The translations under genes and the position numbers were made by a program. From Sva-07 sp963774765 (GTDB taxonomy: Bacteria; Actinomycetota; Acidimicrobiia; Acidimicrobiales; Ilumatobacteraceae): DNA of 64,000 nt. Below the pieces are notes generated by a model, which had not been told where the DNA came from, made no database searches, and worked only from the letters and a program-made list of their open reading frames with translations. Shown here piece after piece: positions 18,146 to 27,582 of this stretch. The stretch is taken from contig CAVZGP010000012.1 of assembly GCA_963774765.1 (NCBI GenBank), forward strand, positions 70,254 through 134,253, given 5' to 3'. Position 1 is the stretch's first letter, and the number at the start of each line of letters is the position of its first letter.

Positions 18146-19557
18146 CGCCGAAGCGACGTGCCGTCGCGTGTGGTCTCGACGGTCCATCCGTCGGCCTGGA
18201 GTTCGGCGCGCAGTGCATCGGCCGACGCGAAGTCCTTCGCGGCGCGAGCATCGTCGAGGGCCTTGGCGCGTGCGAGGGCGTCGGAGTCGATCTGCACGTT
18301 CGATCCGAGCCGGAGCCCGACCGCGCCGGTGATCTCGCGTGCCGCAGCGACGAGCGCGGCAGCAACGCCGTCGTCGCCTGCGTCGAGTGCTGCGTTGGCG
18401 CGCCGAACGGTGTCGAACAGCAGGGCCGTGGCCCGCGGGGTGTCGAGGTCGTCGTCCATTGCCGCGCGGAACTCGTCGAGCACCGCTGGTTCCGGATCGG
18501 TTGGTTCGAGCGCAGCCACCCGCGAGGCGAACGCGTCGAGGCCGGCCAACGACTTGACCGCGGCATCGATGCCGTCCTGGGTGATCTTCACCGGGCTGCG
18601 GTAGTGCGACTGCAACAGCACCATGCGGTAGGCGCGCGGGTCGTAGAGCTCGATGAGGTCGAGCAGGTTCGACACGTTGCCGAGGCTCTTCGACATCTTC
18701 TCGCCCTCGGCGTCGACGACGAAGCCGTTGTGCATCCAGTGGTTGGCGAACGTCTTGCCGAGCGCCACTGCCTGGGCTCGCTCGTTCTCGTGGTGCGGAA
18801 AGCGCAGATCCTGGCCGCCACCGTGCAGATCGAAACCTTCGCCGAGCAGGTCGAGGCTCATCACGACGCACTCCGAGTGCCACCCGGGGCGCCCGTCACC
18901 CCACGGTGACGGCCACGCCGGATCGCTGTCGGTGGCCGGCCCGGTGGCGAACTTCCACAAGACGAAGTCGGCCGGGTGGCGCTTGCCAGCGGCACCGACG
19001 ACCTCACGGTCGCCGCCGCCCGAGCGCATGTCGTCGACCGACTGGTGGGCGAGCAATCCGTAGTCGTCGACGGACTCGACCGACATGTAGACGCCGTCGT
19101 CGGTGACGTAGGCGTGGTCGGTGGAGATCAGCTCGCCGATGAGGTCGACCATCTCGTCGACGTAGTCGGTGGCGTGGGGGGTGTCGGTCGGACGTTCGAA
19201 CTCGACGGCATCCATCGCCTGCCACCAGACCGCCTCGCACGCGGTGGTGATGTCCTTCCACGGCCGGTTCTCGCGCAACGCCCGCTCGATGATCTTGTCC
19301 TCGATGTCGGTGACGTTCGACACGAGGCGCACGTCGAGACCGGTCCATTCGAGGTAGCGCCGCAGGATGTCGTAGACGAGCGTGGCGCGGCCGTGGCCGA
19401 GGTGGGGCGGGCCGTACACCGTGGGTCCGCAGAGGTAGATGCTGACCTTGCCCGGCTCGCGAAGAGCCAGCTCGCGCACGGAACGCGTGGCGGTGTCGTA
19501 GAGGTGCAGCACGGTGTCTGAGTCTACGAGCACCCCCTCCAGCCGACCCGGCACCAT
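18142..19557 (-). CDS. cysS: Cysteine--tRNA ligase
   Basis: Charges tRNA-Cys in the cytoplasm. The class I signatures are YLCGPTVYGPPHLGHGR (zinc Cys plus HIGH-like) and EKMSKSLGN (KMSKS). Further zinc-site residues lie in WHSECVVMSL and FPHHENERAQ. A mycothiol ligase (MshC) was considered, but the CGPTVY and NVTDIEDKII segments fit CysS better. The start is uncertain: ATG 19557 gives 471 aa, while GTG 19533 sits just behind a GGAGGGG and gives 463 aa, closer to the usual length. It is divergent from valS with about 60 bp between them. Confidence 0.92.
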   Translation of the reverse strand: MVPGRLEGVLVDSDTVLHLYDTATRSVRELALREPGKVSIYLCGPTVYGPPHLGHGRATLVYDILRRYLEWTGLDVRLVSNVTDIEDKIIERALRENRPWKDITTACEAVWWQAMDAVEFERPTDTPHATDYVDEMVDLIGELISTDHAYVTDDGVYMSVESVDDYGLLAHQSVDDMRSGGGDREVVGAAGKRHPADFVLWKFATGPATDSDPAWPSPWGDGRPGWHSECVVMSLDLLGEGFDLHGGGQDLRFPHHENERAQAVALGKTFANHWMHNGFVVDAEGEKMSKSLGNVSNLLDLIELYDPRAYRMVLLQSHYRSPVKITQDGIDAAVKSLAGLDAFASRVAALEPTDPEPAVLDEFRAAMDDDLDTPRATALLFDTVRRANAALDAGDDGVAAALVAAAREITGAVGLRLGSNVQIDSDALARAKALDDARAAKDFASADALRAELQADGWTVETTRDGTSLRR

Positions 19558-19618
19558 TTCGTCGCACCGCAAACGCCCTGGGGAGGCGGTGGGGGCAAGT
19601 CGGTAGCCTCGGCGGTCT

Positions 19619-22198
19619 ATGGCGAACATCCCCGACAAGCCGACGCTCGACGGCATCGAGGAACGCTGGGCCGCCCAGTGGGACTCCGATGGCACGTACC
19701 GCTTCGACGCGTCGGTACCGCGCGAGGGCGTGTTCTCCATCGACACGCCACCGCCGACCGTCAGCGGTTCGCTGCACATGGGCCACGTGTTCAGCTACAC
19801 CCACACCGACACGATCGCCCGCTATCAGCGCATGCGCGGAAAGGCCGTGTTCTATCCGATGGGCTGGGACGACAACGGCCTGCCCACCGAACGTCGCGTC
19901 CAGAACTACTACGGCGTGCGCTGCGATCCGACCCAGCACTACACCGACGGCTTCGAGCCGCCGTTCCGCGGCGACCCTCCGAAGAACCACCACGCCATCC
20001 CGATCTCGCGTCCCAACTTCCTCGAGCTGTGCGACGAACTCGTCGCGCTCGACGAGCAGGTCTTCGAGGCGCTGCTCAAGCGGCTCGGCCTGTCGGTCGA
20101 CTGGAACCATCACTACGCCACCATCGACGAACGTTCGCGCCGCGCCAGCCAGCGGGCATTCCTGCGCAACGTCGGCCGTGGCGAGGCCTACAGCCAGGAG
20201 GCGCCCACCCTGTGGGACATCGACTTCCGCACGGCGGTCGCGCAGGCCGAGATGGAGGACCGCGAGCGGCCCGGCGCCTATCACAAGATCCCGTTCGCCC
20301 GCACCGATGGCCGCCCTGGTGAACCGGGGGCGATCGAGATCGACACGACGCGACCCGAACTCCTCGCCGCGTGCGTCGCCCTCGTTGCGCATCCCGACGA
20401 CGAGCGCTACCAACCGTTGTTCGGCACCACGGTCACCGTGCCGCTCTACGGCCAAGTGGTCGAGGTGCGAGCACACGAACTGGCGCAACCCGACAAGGGC
20501 ACGGGCATCGCCATGATCTGCACCTTCGGCGACACGAGCGACGTCACGTGGTGGCGCGAACTGAACCTGCCGATGCGCGCGATCATCGGACGCGACGGTC
20601 GCCTCCACGCCGACGCGCCGCAGGGCGTCGAAGCCGAGGCGTACTCCTCGATCGCCGGCCTCACCACCAAGCAGGCGCAGAAGGTGGTCGTCGAACAGCT
20701 CGTCGACGCGGGCCTGCTGATCGGCGAGCCCCGCCCGATCCAGCACCCGGTGAAGTTCTACGAGCGCGGCGACCGCCCCCTCGAGATCGTCACGTCTCGT
20801 CAGTGGTACATCCGCAACGGAGGTCGTGACGCCGATCTGCGCGCGGCGCTCGTCGCCCGCGGCGGCGAGGTCACGTGGCATCCGGCCCACATGCAGCATC
20901 GCTACGACAACTGGGTCGAAGGCCTCAACGGTGACTGGCTCGTCAGCCGGCAGCGCTTCTTCGGTGTGCCGATCCCGATCTGGTATCCGCTCGACCAGCA
21001 GGGCGAGCCCCGCTACGACGAGCCGCTCGTGCCCGATGAGGCCGACCTCCCGATCGACCCGTCGACCGATGTGCCCGCCGGCTACAGCGACGACCAGCGC
21101 AACCAGCCCGGCGGTTTCATGGGCGACCCGGACATCTTCGACACCTGGGCCACCTCGTCGCTGACGCCTCAGATCGCCGGAGGCTGGGAGGAGGATCCCG
21201 AGCTGTTCGAGCACGTGTTCCCGATGGACATGCGCCCGCAAGGCCACGACATCATCCGCACCTGGCTGTTTGCCACCATGACACGCAGCCATCATGAGTT
21301 CGGCTGCGCTCCGTGGTCGCACGCGGCGCTGTCGGGCTGGATCCTCGATCCCGACCGCAAGAAGATGTCGAAGTCGAAAGGCAACGTCGTCACGCCTCTC
21401 GACCTGTTCGAGACCTACGGGACCGATGCCGTGCGGTACTGGTCGGGCTCGGGGCGTCCCGGCGTCGACACGGCGTTCAGCGAAGACCAGATGAAGGTGG
21501 GCCGCAAGCTCGCCAACAAACTACTCAACGTCACCAAGTTCGTGTTGCAGTTCGGGGCACCGACATCAGCGGATGGGAGTGTCACGTCGCTCGACGAGGC
21601 CGTCACCGACCCGATCGATCGTTCGATGCTCGCCAAACTCGACGCGGTGATCGTCGACGCGACCGCGGCATTCGACGCCTTCGACTACGCCAGGGCGTTG
21701 GAGCGCACCGAGGCGTTCTTCTGGTGGTTCTGCGACAACTACGTCGAGTTGGTCAAAGGCCGCACCTATGACGCCGAGCGTCCCGATGGCGCCGACTCGG
21801 CCAAGCGAGCGTTGCGCGAGGCGCTCAGCGCTGTGCAGCGTCTGTTCGCCCCGATCCTGCCGTTCGCCGCCGAGGAGGCGTGGAGTTGGTGGAACGACTC
21901 GAGCGTTCACGTCGCGCCGTGGCCGACCGCGTCGGGCGACACGTCCACACCGTTCGGCGACGCAACGCTCGCCGACGTCACGATCGAGGTGCTCACCCAG
22001 GTGCGACGAGCCAAGACCGAAGCGAAGCGCAGCCAACGCGCCGTCGTCGATGCCCTCGTCATCACCGCACCGGCGACGCTGCACGCTGCGATCGAGGCTG
22101 GCCGCAACGACCTCGTCGATGCCGGATCGATCCGCGATCTGCAACTCATCGTCGGCGATGCCGTGACCACCGACGTCACGCTCGCGGCCGAGGATTGA
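19619..22198 (+). CDS. valS: Valine--tRNA ligase
   Basis: An 859-aa class I synthetase with PPPTVSGSLHMGHVFSYTHT (HIGH motif as HMGH), YPMGWDDNGLPTERRVQNYY, the editing-domain region, WILDPDRKKMSKSKGNVVTP (KMSKS) and a C-terminal anticodon-binding domain. The length is normal. It attaches valine to tRNA-Val and edits threonine mischarging. The ATG at 19619 is right for the family N-terminus (ANIPDKPTLDGIEERW). It is divergently arranged with cysS, so the two synthetases share a short promoter region. Confidence 0.95.
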   Translation: MANIPDKPTLDGIEERWAAQWDSDGTYRFDASVPREGVFSIDTPPPTVSGSLHMGHVFSYTHTDTIARYQRMRGKAVFYPMGWDDNGLPTERRVQNYYGVRCDPTQHYTDGFEPPFRGDPPKNHHAIPISRPNFLELCDELVALDEQVFEALLKRLGLSVDWNHHYATIDERSRRASQRAFLRNVGRGEAYSQEAPTLWDIDFRTAVAQAEMEDRERPGAYHKIPFARTDGRPGEPGAIEIDTTRPELLAACVALVAHPDDERYQPLFGTTVTVPLYGQVVEVRAHELAQPDKGTGIAMICTFGDTSDVTWWRELNLPMRAIIGRDGRLHADAPQGVEAEAYSSIAGLTTKQAQKVVVEQLVDAGLLIGEPRPIQHPVKFYERGDRPLEIVTSRQWYIRNGGRDADLRAALVARGGEVTWHPAHMQHRYDNWVEGLNGDWLVSRQRFFGVPIPIWYPLDQQGEPRYDEPLVPDEADLPIDPSTDVPAGYSDDQRNQPGGFMGDPDIFDTWATSSLTPQIAGGWEEDPELFEHVFPMDMRPQGHDIIRTWLFATMTRSHHEFGCAPWSHAALSGWILDPDRKKMSKSKGNVVTPLDLFETYGTDAVRYWSGSGRPGVDTAFSEDQMKVGRKLANKLLNVTKFVLQFGAPTSADGSVTSLDEAVTDPIDRSMLAKLDAVIVDATAAFDAFDYARALERTEAFFWWFCDNYVELVKGRTYDAERPDGADSAKRALREALSAVQRLFAPILPFAAEEAWSWWNDSSVHVAPWPTASGDTSTPFGDATLADVTIEVLTQVRRAKTEAKRSQRAVVDALVITAPATLHAAIEAGRNDLVDAGSIRDLQLIVGDAVTTDVTLAAED

Positions 22199-22257
22199 CC
22201 GGCAGATCTGTGTCGGGTCTCACCACGACCAACGAACGGTTGCCTACACTCGGCACG

Positions 22258-22926
22258 ATGCCAGCGAAGTTGGGTCTGCCGGCACTTGCCGTGGTCTGCC
22301 TCCTGTCGATCGCCGCGCCCGCACTCGCCGACACCTCGGTCCCCGACACCACGGCGGCCGAGGCCGCCACGAGCACCACCGGCCCGGCGGTCGCGGACCC
22401 GCTCGAGTCCGCCGTGCCGGGCCTCGTCACCGGTGCGGCGGTCGCGACGCAGACGCCGACCCGAGGCACCCAGCTCCAGGTCTCGCCACCGCCACCACCC
22501 CCACCGAGCCCGTTCGACCCGCCGGCCGACAGCGGCTGGGGCAGGCGAGTCGTGTACTCGAAGTCGCAACAGACGGTGTGGGCCTACGACGAGAACAACA
22601 CGATCATCAAGATGCACCGGGTGTCGGGCCGCCAGGACCCCCGCGATCCCTTGCCCGGCGTGTATCAGGTCTGGTCTCGCTCTCTTCGCACGTTCTCGAT
22701 CAACAACCCGTCGATCACCTGGAACCTGATGGTCCGCTTCGCGAAGGGTGACCGTGACGGCAACATCGGGTTCCACGACATCCCCTACCAGTACGGCCGG
22801 CCGGTGCAGACGATCGACCAGTTGGGCCAGGCACTCTCGGGCGGATGCGTGCGTCAAGCTCCCGAGGATGCGATCTGGATGTGGAACTGGGCCCAGCTCG
22901 GCACCGTCGTCGTGGTCACACCCTGA
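22258..22926 (+). CDS. Secreted L,D-transpeptidase (YkuD fold)
   Basis: A 222-aa exported protein with a signal peptide (residues 1-24, LPALAVVCLLSIAAPALA), a Thr/Pro-rich linker containing a poly-Pro run, and a C-terminal catalytic domain. The active-site segment is NIGFHDIP then SGGCVRQ, the H-x-n-S-x-G-C-x-R pattern with the catalytic Cys. It forms or modifies 3-3 peptidoglycan crosslinks outside the membrane. It stands just before an LCP-family gene on the same strand, so the two envelope genes may be co-expressed. ATG 22258 is chosen because it opens the signal peptide. Confidence 0.85.
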   Translation: MPAKLGLPALAVVCLLSIAAPALADTSVPDTTAAEAATSTTGPAVADPLESAVPGLVTGAAVATQTPTRGTQLQVSPPPPPPPSPFDPPADSGWGRRVVYSKSQQTVWAYDENNTIIKMHRVSGRQDPRDPLPGVYQVWSRSLRTFSINNPSITWNLMVRFAKGDRDGNIGFHDIPYQYGRPVQTIDQLGQALSGGCVRQAPEDAIWMWNWAQLGTVVVVTP

Positions 22927-22977
22927 CCGGCGGGCGACCACGGGGCGCGAGGTTCGGGCAGTATCGTCGGCGCCGAC

Positions 22978-24380
22978 ATGTCCGACCCCACCGAGCCCGA
23001 CGCCAATGCAGCGGATGCCACGAGTGATCCGACGCCGGAGTTCGCGGCACCGGCGGTTCCGCCCCCTCCCACACCCCCGAAGCCAACCGAGACGCCCTCG
23101 TCGGCAAGCAAGATCCGCCGAACGTGGCCGCAACGCCTCACGATCGCGACCGTCTTCGTCTTGGCCATTGGATCGTTCGGCGCCGCCGGCGCGCTGTACA
23201 CGGTCAACGCGTCGTCGAGGACCGCAACATCGCGCCCGCCATCATCGATCCGTCGCAGGCCACCACGGGCGTCGCTGTCGAGGCCGACGGCCAGCCTGTC
23301 GAATCCGTTGCGCCACCCGAGACGTTCCCTCCGGTCGAAGCCGACGCCAAGAACTTCCTGATCACCGGCGCCGACAACAACTCGTGCATCGATCCGGACT
23401 CGCCGTACACGCCCACGTTCGGCGACCGGAGCAACCTCGGCGAGCGCAGCGACACGATCATGATGTGGCGTGTCAATCCGAGCACCTCACAGGTCGCCGT
23501 GCTGTCGTTTCCCCGCGACCTCTTCGTCGACATCGCCGGAACCTCGCGCAAGGGTCGCATCAACGAGGCCTACGAGCGCGACAACCCGCAGAAGCTGATC
23601 GACACGATCTATCAGAACTTCGGGATCAACACCGACCACTTCGTGCAGGTCGACTTCTGCGCGTTCCGCACCCTCGTGAATGCGGTCGGTGGCGTGGCCG
23701 TCCCGTTCGCGACGCCCGTACACGACCCCAACACCGGGCTGAACGTGCCCGAAGCAGGCTGCTTCACGTTCGATGGCGATCATGCACTCGCCTACGCGCG
23801 GTCGCGCAAGCTGCAGTGGCTCGACGCGAGTGGCGAGTGGCAGCAGGACCCCACCTCCGACCTCGGTCGTATCTCACGCCAGCAGGACTTCCTGCGCCGC
23901 ACGGTGTCGGAGCTGCTGTCGAAGGGCGCCTACAACCCGGACGTCGCGGGCGGGCTGATCGAAACGCTGTCCGAGTACATCGTCGCCGACCCGAACCTGA
24001 CCCCGCGCAAGATGCTCGAGTTCGCAGGCGTCCTCAGCGGCGTCGACCCGAGCGCGATCACCACGTACCAGATCAATGCGACCGCGAAGACGATCCAGGG
24101 CAATGCCGTCCTCGTGCCGTCGATCGGCGGCGACAACATGCAGGCCATCCTTGCGGTGTTCCGCGGCGAGGCGACGCTCGGCGACGCTCCGGTGCAGGTG
24201 ATCGAGCCGGGCACCGACGCAACGGTGGCGCCGACGATCGCGCAGCCGCCGACAACCGACAGCGGCGGTGCCGACATCGATCCTGGAGTGTCCGACTCGG
24301 TGCCGACGACCGCGCTGCCGAGCGTGCAAGCCGACGAGAACGAATTCGGCGTGGTCCCCGACAAGAACATCTCCTGCTGA
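22978..24380 (+). CDS. LytR-CpsA-Psr (LCP) family glycopolymer transferase, frameshifted near N-terminus
   Basis: LCP proteins attach wall polymers to peptidoglycan. A Pro-rich cytoplasmic start and one membrane helix (IATVFVLAIGSFGAAGALY, about residues 54-72) are in the first frame. The LCP domain is in another frame: NFLITGADNN, RSDTIMMWRVN, VLSFPRDLFVDI, GRINEAYERD and LAYARSRK with the conserved Arg residues. Adding one base near 23209 joins TVNA to VVEDRNIAPAII and gives a complete protein of about 467 aa. The C-terminal tail is Thr/Pro-rich. As read the frame is broken, most simply by a one-base deletion. Confidence 0.82.
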
Positions 24381-24385
24381 CCGAT

Positions 24386-24412
24386 TGCACCAGGGGTCAG
24401 ACCCCTGGTGCA
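24386..24412. repeat. GGGGTCAGACCCC palindrome, copy 1
   Basis: A perfect palindrome with 13-bp arms centred on A, between the convergent 3' ends of the LCP and VWA genes. The core GGGGTCAGACCCC is shared with 27541-27573. The outer stem differs (ACCAG/CTGGT here, ATCTG/CAGAT there) but stays paired. It probably acts as a bidirectional terminator or a REP-type element. Confidence 0.7.
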
Positions 24413-24416
24413 GTCG

Positions 24417-25310
24417 TCACGCGTCGAGGACTCGCGCCAGCGCGGCAGCGGCGTCGGACGGCCCCGCGACCGTCGTGAATCGGGCGCCCACCTGGTCGGC
24501 GAGTTCGCGTGCCTCGACCGCATCGGAGTCAGGGGCCACGATCACGAGTTCGTCGACGCGGCGCGCCGCCGCGGGCACGTCGCCCGGAGCAGTCGCCCGG
24601 CAATCCGACAGCAACACGACGATTTTGCGGCCCGCCTTCGATCGCGACAGCTGATCGGCCGCAGCAATGAGTGCGGCAGCGACATCCGTGGTGCCGAAGC
24701 CGCGCAGTGCAAGCACCGAATCGATCACGAGTTCGTTCGACTTCGCGACGTCCTGGCTCTTCGCGGCCACCACGTCCTTGCCGAACGACAGCACCGAATA
24801 GTCGTCGGGGCTACGCCACGCGACCGCTGACGCCGCGACGGCAGCCGTCGCGAGCGGCCGGCCGGTCATCGAGCCGCTGCGATCGACCAGCAGGCAGATC
24901 GCCGTCGATGGTGTCGACCACGATCGCACGCGAAGGTCATCCGGATCGACGGCCGCACCTTCGGCGCGCGCGGTCACCAACGCATCGAGGCTGGCATCGA
25001 CGTCGAGGTCACCGCCGTCGGGCCGGTAGCGCTGTGTGCGCAACCGACCGACACCGCGTGGTGACGCGGGTCCACGCTTGGCGAGGTCGAGGAACAACCT
25101 TGCGGCCAAACGTCGGGCGAGTTCCCGTAGCTTCGGATCAGTCGCACCCGTGAGGTCGGCCAGAAGCGCCAGCGCGTCGTCGGGGTCGTCGTCGAGCGCC
25201 TTCGACAGTGCATCCTCGTCGAGTTCGCCGACCTCGGGCGAGATCTCGTCGAAGTGCGGTTGCTGTTCGAGCGAACGACGCGAGGTGGTCTTGCGGCGCG
25301 CCTTCGACAC
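24417..25310 (-). CDS. VWA-domain protein paired with MoxR ATPase
   Basis: A 297-aa protein. The N-terminal third is acidic and helical. The C-terminal von Willebrand A domain carries the MIDAS motif D-x-S-x-S (LLVDRSGSMTG), a downstream Thr (FGTTDVAAAL) and V-V-L-L-S-D-C. MoxR/VWA pairs act as chaperone-like complexes that insert metals or activate partner enzymes; the partner here is unknown. Start GTG 25310 follows a GAAGGAGG by about 15 bp and lies 44 bp behind the MoxR stop. The frame is open further upstream but overlaps the MoxR coding sequence. Confidence 0.75.
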   Translation of the reverse strand: MSKARRKTTSRRSLEQQPHFDEISPEVGELDEDALSKALDDDPDDALALLADLTGATDPKLRELARRLAARLFLDLAKRGPASPRGVGRLRTQRYRPDGGDLDVDASLDALVTARAEGAAVDPDDLRVRSWSTPSTAICLLVDRSGSMTGRPLATAAVAASAVAWRSPDDYSVLSFGKDVVAAKSQDVAKSNELVIDSVLALRGFGTTDVAAALIAAADQLSRSKAGRKIVVLLSDCRATAPGDVPAAARRVDELVIVAPDSDAVEARELADQVGARFTTVAGPSDAAAALARVLDA

Positions 25311-25354
25311 CTCATCGTCGGCAGCATCACCCTCCTTCGTCGAAGGCGGGCTGT

Positions 25355-26311
25355 TCAGCGAGCCGGCGTCGCCCCGGTCGGGGCGCCCGCTTTTCCCTCG
25401 TTCGGCCCGCCGTCGTCGACCTTGCCGAACACCGACTTCCACAGCTCGCGCACGATGTCTTCCGTCGAGCGTGTCGTCCCTTCGCGGAGCCGGACGCGAC
25501 CCGACAGCGCGACGAGCGCCGCATCGAGCGACACGTCGCCGGCGTCCACCGAGGATCCACGCACGCCGGCGAGCGACGACGCAACAGCGCACATGTCGAT
25601 GGCCCCACGTACCGACGAGCCGACGCGCAGATCAGCGTGCGAACGGGTGAGACGTACGAGTTCGACCACCTTGGCGACCCAGTCGGGATCGAGACCGGAG
25701 CCCGCCGATGCCCGCTGCGTGATCTGACGTTCATCGGTCGCCGTCTGGTAGTCGACCGCCAGGCGGCACACCCGGTCGTACACCGCACCGGAGATCCGGG
25801 CGGTGCCGATCGCATCGAACGGGTTCATGGCCGCCACGAGGCGGAACCCGGGAGCGGCGGCGAGACGACCGAGACGGGGAACGTGCAGTTCGCCCTCACT
25901 CATCACGGTGATCAGGACATTCAACGTCTCTTCGGGGACTCGGTTGATCTCCTCGATGTACAGCAGCGAGCCATCGCGCAACGCCGAGGCGAGCGGACCG
26001 TCGACGAAGACATCGAGGTCATAACCCTCCGCCAACACGCGGGCGGGATCGAAGTGCCCGACGAGGCGCGCCGGAGTGAGTTCGGCATTGCCTTCGACGA
26101 ACTCGAACCCGACGCCGAGTTCGTGGGCGACCGTGCGCAGCAGTGTCGATTTGCCGGTGCCCGGCGGACCTTCGATCACGACGTGACGGTCGGCGATCAG
26201 CGCCGCGACGACCAGTTCGATCTCGCGCCGTCGTCCGACGACGGTCGCACCGATCGACGCGACGAGATCGGCCGGGAGAGGGAGTGCACCCTGGATCGTG
26301 TGCTCAGACAT
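25355..26311 (-). CDS. MoxR-type AAA+ ATPase
   Basis: A 318-aa AAA+ protein with Walker A GPPGTGKS (48-55), Walker B SLLYIEEINRVPEE, sensor-1 region RLVAAMNPFD and a sensor-2/lid region with RVGSSVRG. Its start (MSEHTIQGAL) gives the normal family length. Together with the downstream VWA gene it forms the usual MoxR-VWA operon. It is likely to remodel or load cofactor into a target complex using ATP. No obvious substrate gene is adjacent, although the next gene upstream is a mycofactocin-type dehydrogenase. Confidence 0.85.
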   Translation of the reverse strand: MSEHTIQGALPLPADLVASIGATVVGRRREIELVVAALIADRHVVIEGPPGTGKSTLLRTVAHELGVGFEFVEGNAELTPARLVGHFDPARVLAEGYDLDVFVDGPLASALRDGSLLYIEEINRVPEETLNVLITVMSEGELHVPRLGRLAAAPGFRLVAAMNPFDAIGTARISGAVYDRVCRLAVDYQTATDERQITQRASAGSGLDPDWVAKVVELVRLTRSHADLRVGSSVRGAIDMCAVASSLAGVRGSSVDAGDVSLDAALVALSGRVRLREGTTRSTEDIVRELWKSVFGKVDDGGPNEGKAGAPTGATPAR

Positions 26312-26361
26312 GTGACCTCATCGTCAGCCGAACCTAGCGACCGACGAGCGAAGAGAGCGGA

Positions 26362-27516
26362 TCAGCCGTGGACGACGACGCCGCGGATGTTGCTGCCGTC
26401 GCGCATGGCTTGGTAGCCGTCATTGATCTCGTCGAGCGAGTACCGGTTGGTGATCAGCTCGTCGATCTTGAGCTGGCCGTCGCGGTACAGGTCGAGCAGC
26501 TTGGGGATGTCGGCGCGCGGGTTGAGCGAACCGAAGATCGTGCCCTTGATCTCCTTGTTCCACATCGCCAGTTCGAACAGGTTCACCGACGACTCGGTCT
26601 GGGTCATCGGCGCCACACCGGTGACCACGATCGTGCCGCCCTTGCCGGCGAGTTGAGTCCCGAGCGCCATCATGTCGCCGTAGAGCACGCCGGGCGTCAT
26701 GATCACCTTGTCGGCCATCATCCCCTGCGTCAGCTCCAGCACCGCCGGCAGTGCCTCCTCCATCGAGCTGAACGCCTCGGTCGCTCCGAACTCCATCGCC
26801 TTCTCGCGCTTGAACTCGATCGGGTCGACCGCGACCACGCGGCGCGCTCCCGCCATTGCAGCGCCCTGCACGGCGTTGATGCCGATGCCGCCGATGCCCA
26901 CCACGACCACGGTGTCGCCCGGCGCGACCGCCGCGCGGTTGGTCGCCGAACCCCAACCGGTGGCGACGCCACACGAGACCAGGGCGACCGCTTCGAGCGG
27001 CAGGTCGGTGTCGACCTTGATCACCTGGTCGGTCGACACGGCCGAGTAGTGCGAGAAGGTTCCGAGCTTGGCGAACAACGTGAGATCGGCTCCACCGTCG
27101 GCAAGCCGGTGCCTGCTGGTGCCGTCGGTGATCATGCCCTTCAGGAATGCGCCCGCTCCCGCGTCGCAGAGGTTCTGCCGGCCGGTCGAGCAGTAGCGAC
27201 AGCGACCGCACGACGGAACGAACGACGCGGACACGTGATCGCCGACGGCAACGCTGGTGACGCCCGGGCCGACCTCGGCGATCACGCCAGCACCCTCGTG
27301 CCCGCCGACAACCGGCCACAGATCGTCGATACCCATCAACGGCCACACCTCCTGCGGCGGGACCATGTCGCCGGTGACCATGTGTTCGTCGCTGTGGCAG
27401 AGGCCCGCGGCCTTCCACTCGACGATCACCTCCCCCGCCCTCGGCGCGTCGACCTCGATCTCCTCGATCCGCCATTCCTGGTCGGTCCCGTGGAGTACAG
27501 CTGCCTTGCTCTTCAT
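26362..27516 (-). CDS. Zinc alcohol dehydrogenase, NDMA-dependent / mycofactocin-associated type
   Basis: A 384-aa medium-chain dehydrogenase. The catalytic zinc ligands are in AGLCHSDEHMVTGD and GGHEGAGVI, and the structural zinc cysteines in CGRCRYCSTGRQNLC. The Rossmann motif is VVVVGIGGIGINAVQGA. The N-terminus (KAAVLHGTDQEWRIEE), the SFVPSCG segment and the C-terminal SLDEINDGYQAMRDGSNIRG match the Rxyl_3153/NDMA-dependent group, which keeps its NAD bound and is associated with mycofactocin. The window also holds mftABC, which supports this reading. The substrate is not known. It lies just upstream of MoxR and downstream of a paralogue. Confidence 0.85.
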   Translation of the reverse strand: MKSKAAVLHGTDQEWRIEEIEVDAPRAGEVIVEWKAAGLCHSDEHMVTGDMVPPQEVWPLMGIDDLWPVVGGHEGAGVIAEVGPGVTSVAVGDHVSASFVPSCGRCRYCSTGRQNLCDAGAGAFLKGMITDGTSRHRLADGGADLTLFAKLGTFSHYSAVSTDQVIKVDTDLPLEAVALVSCGVATGWGSATNRAAVAPGDTVVVVGIGGIGINAVQGAAMAGARRVVAVDPIEFKREKAMEFGATEAFSSMEEALPAVLELTQGMMADKVIMTPGVLYGDMMALGTQLAGKGGTIVVTGVAPMTQTESSVNLFELAMWNKEIKGTIFGSLNPRADIPKLLDLYRDGQLKIDELITNRYSLDEINDGYQAMRDGSNIRGVVVHG

Positions 27517-27540
27517 CGATCGTCCCCCCAGACGATTGGG

Positions 27541-27573
27541 TGTTGCATCTGGGGTCAGACCCCAGATGCAACA
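27541..27573. repeat. GGGGTCAGACCCC palindrome, copy 2
   Basis: A perfect 33-nt palindrome (16-bp arms, central A) between the two alcohol dehydrogenase genes, just past the stop of the upstream paralogue. The core is identical to the copy at 24386, and the outer stem carries paired substitutions. Its position fits a terminator separating the two genes. Confidence 0.7.
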
Positions 27574-27582
27574 GGGTGTTGC

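Noticed and set aside
19004..21322. A 772-aa open frame antisense to valS.
   Set aside because: It is a high-GC shadow frame of the valine tRNA ligase and has no recognisable domain.
22258..24380. The L,D-transpeptidase and LCP genes as a single fused envelope gene.
   Set aside because: There is a clear stop at 22926, a 51-bp gap and a good new ATG with its own N-terminal region.
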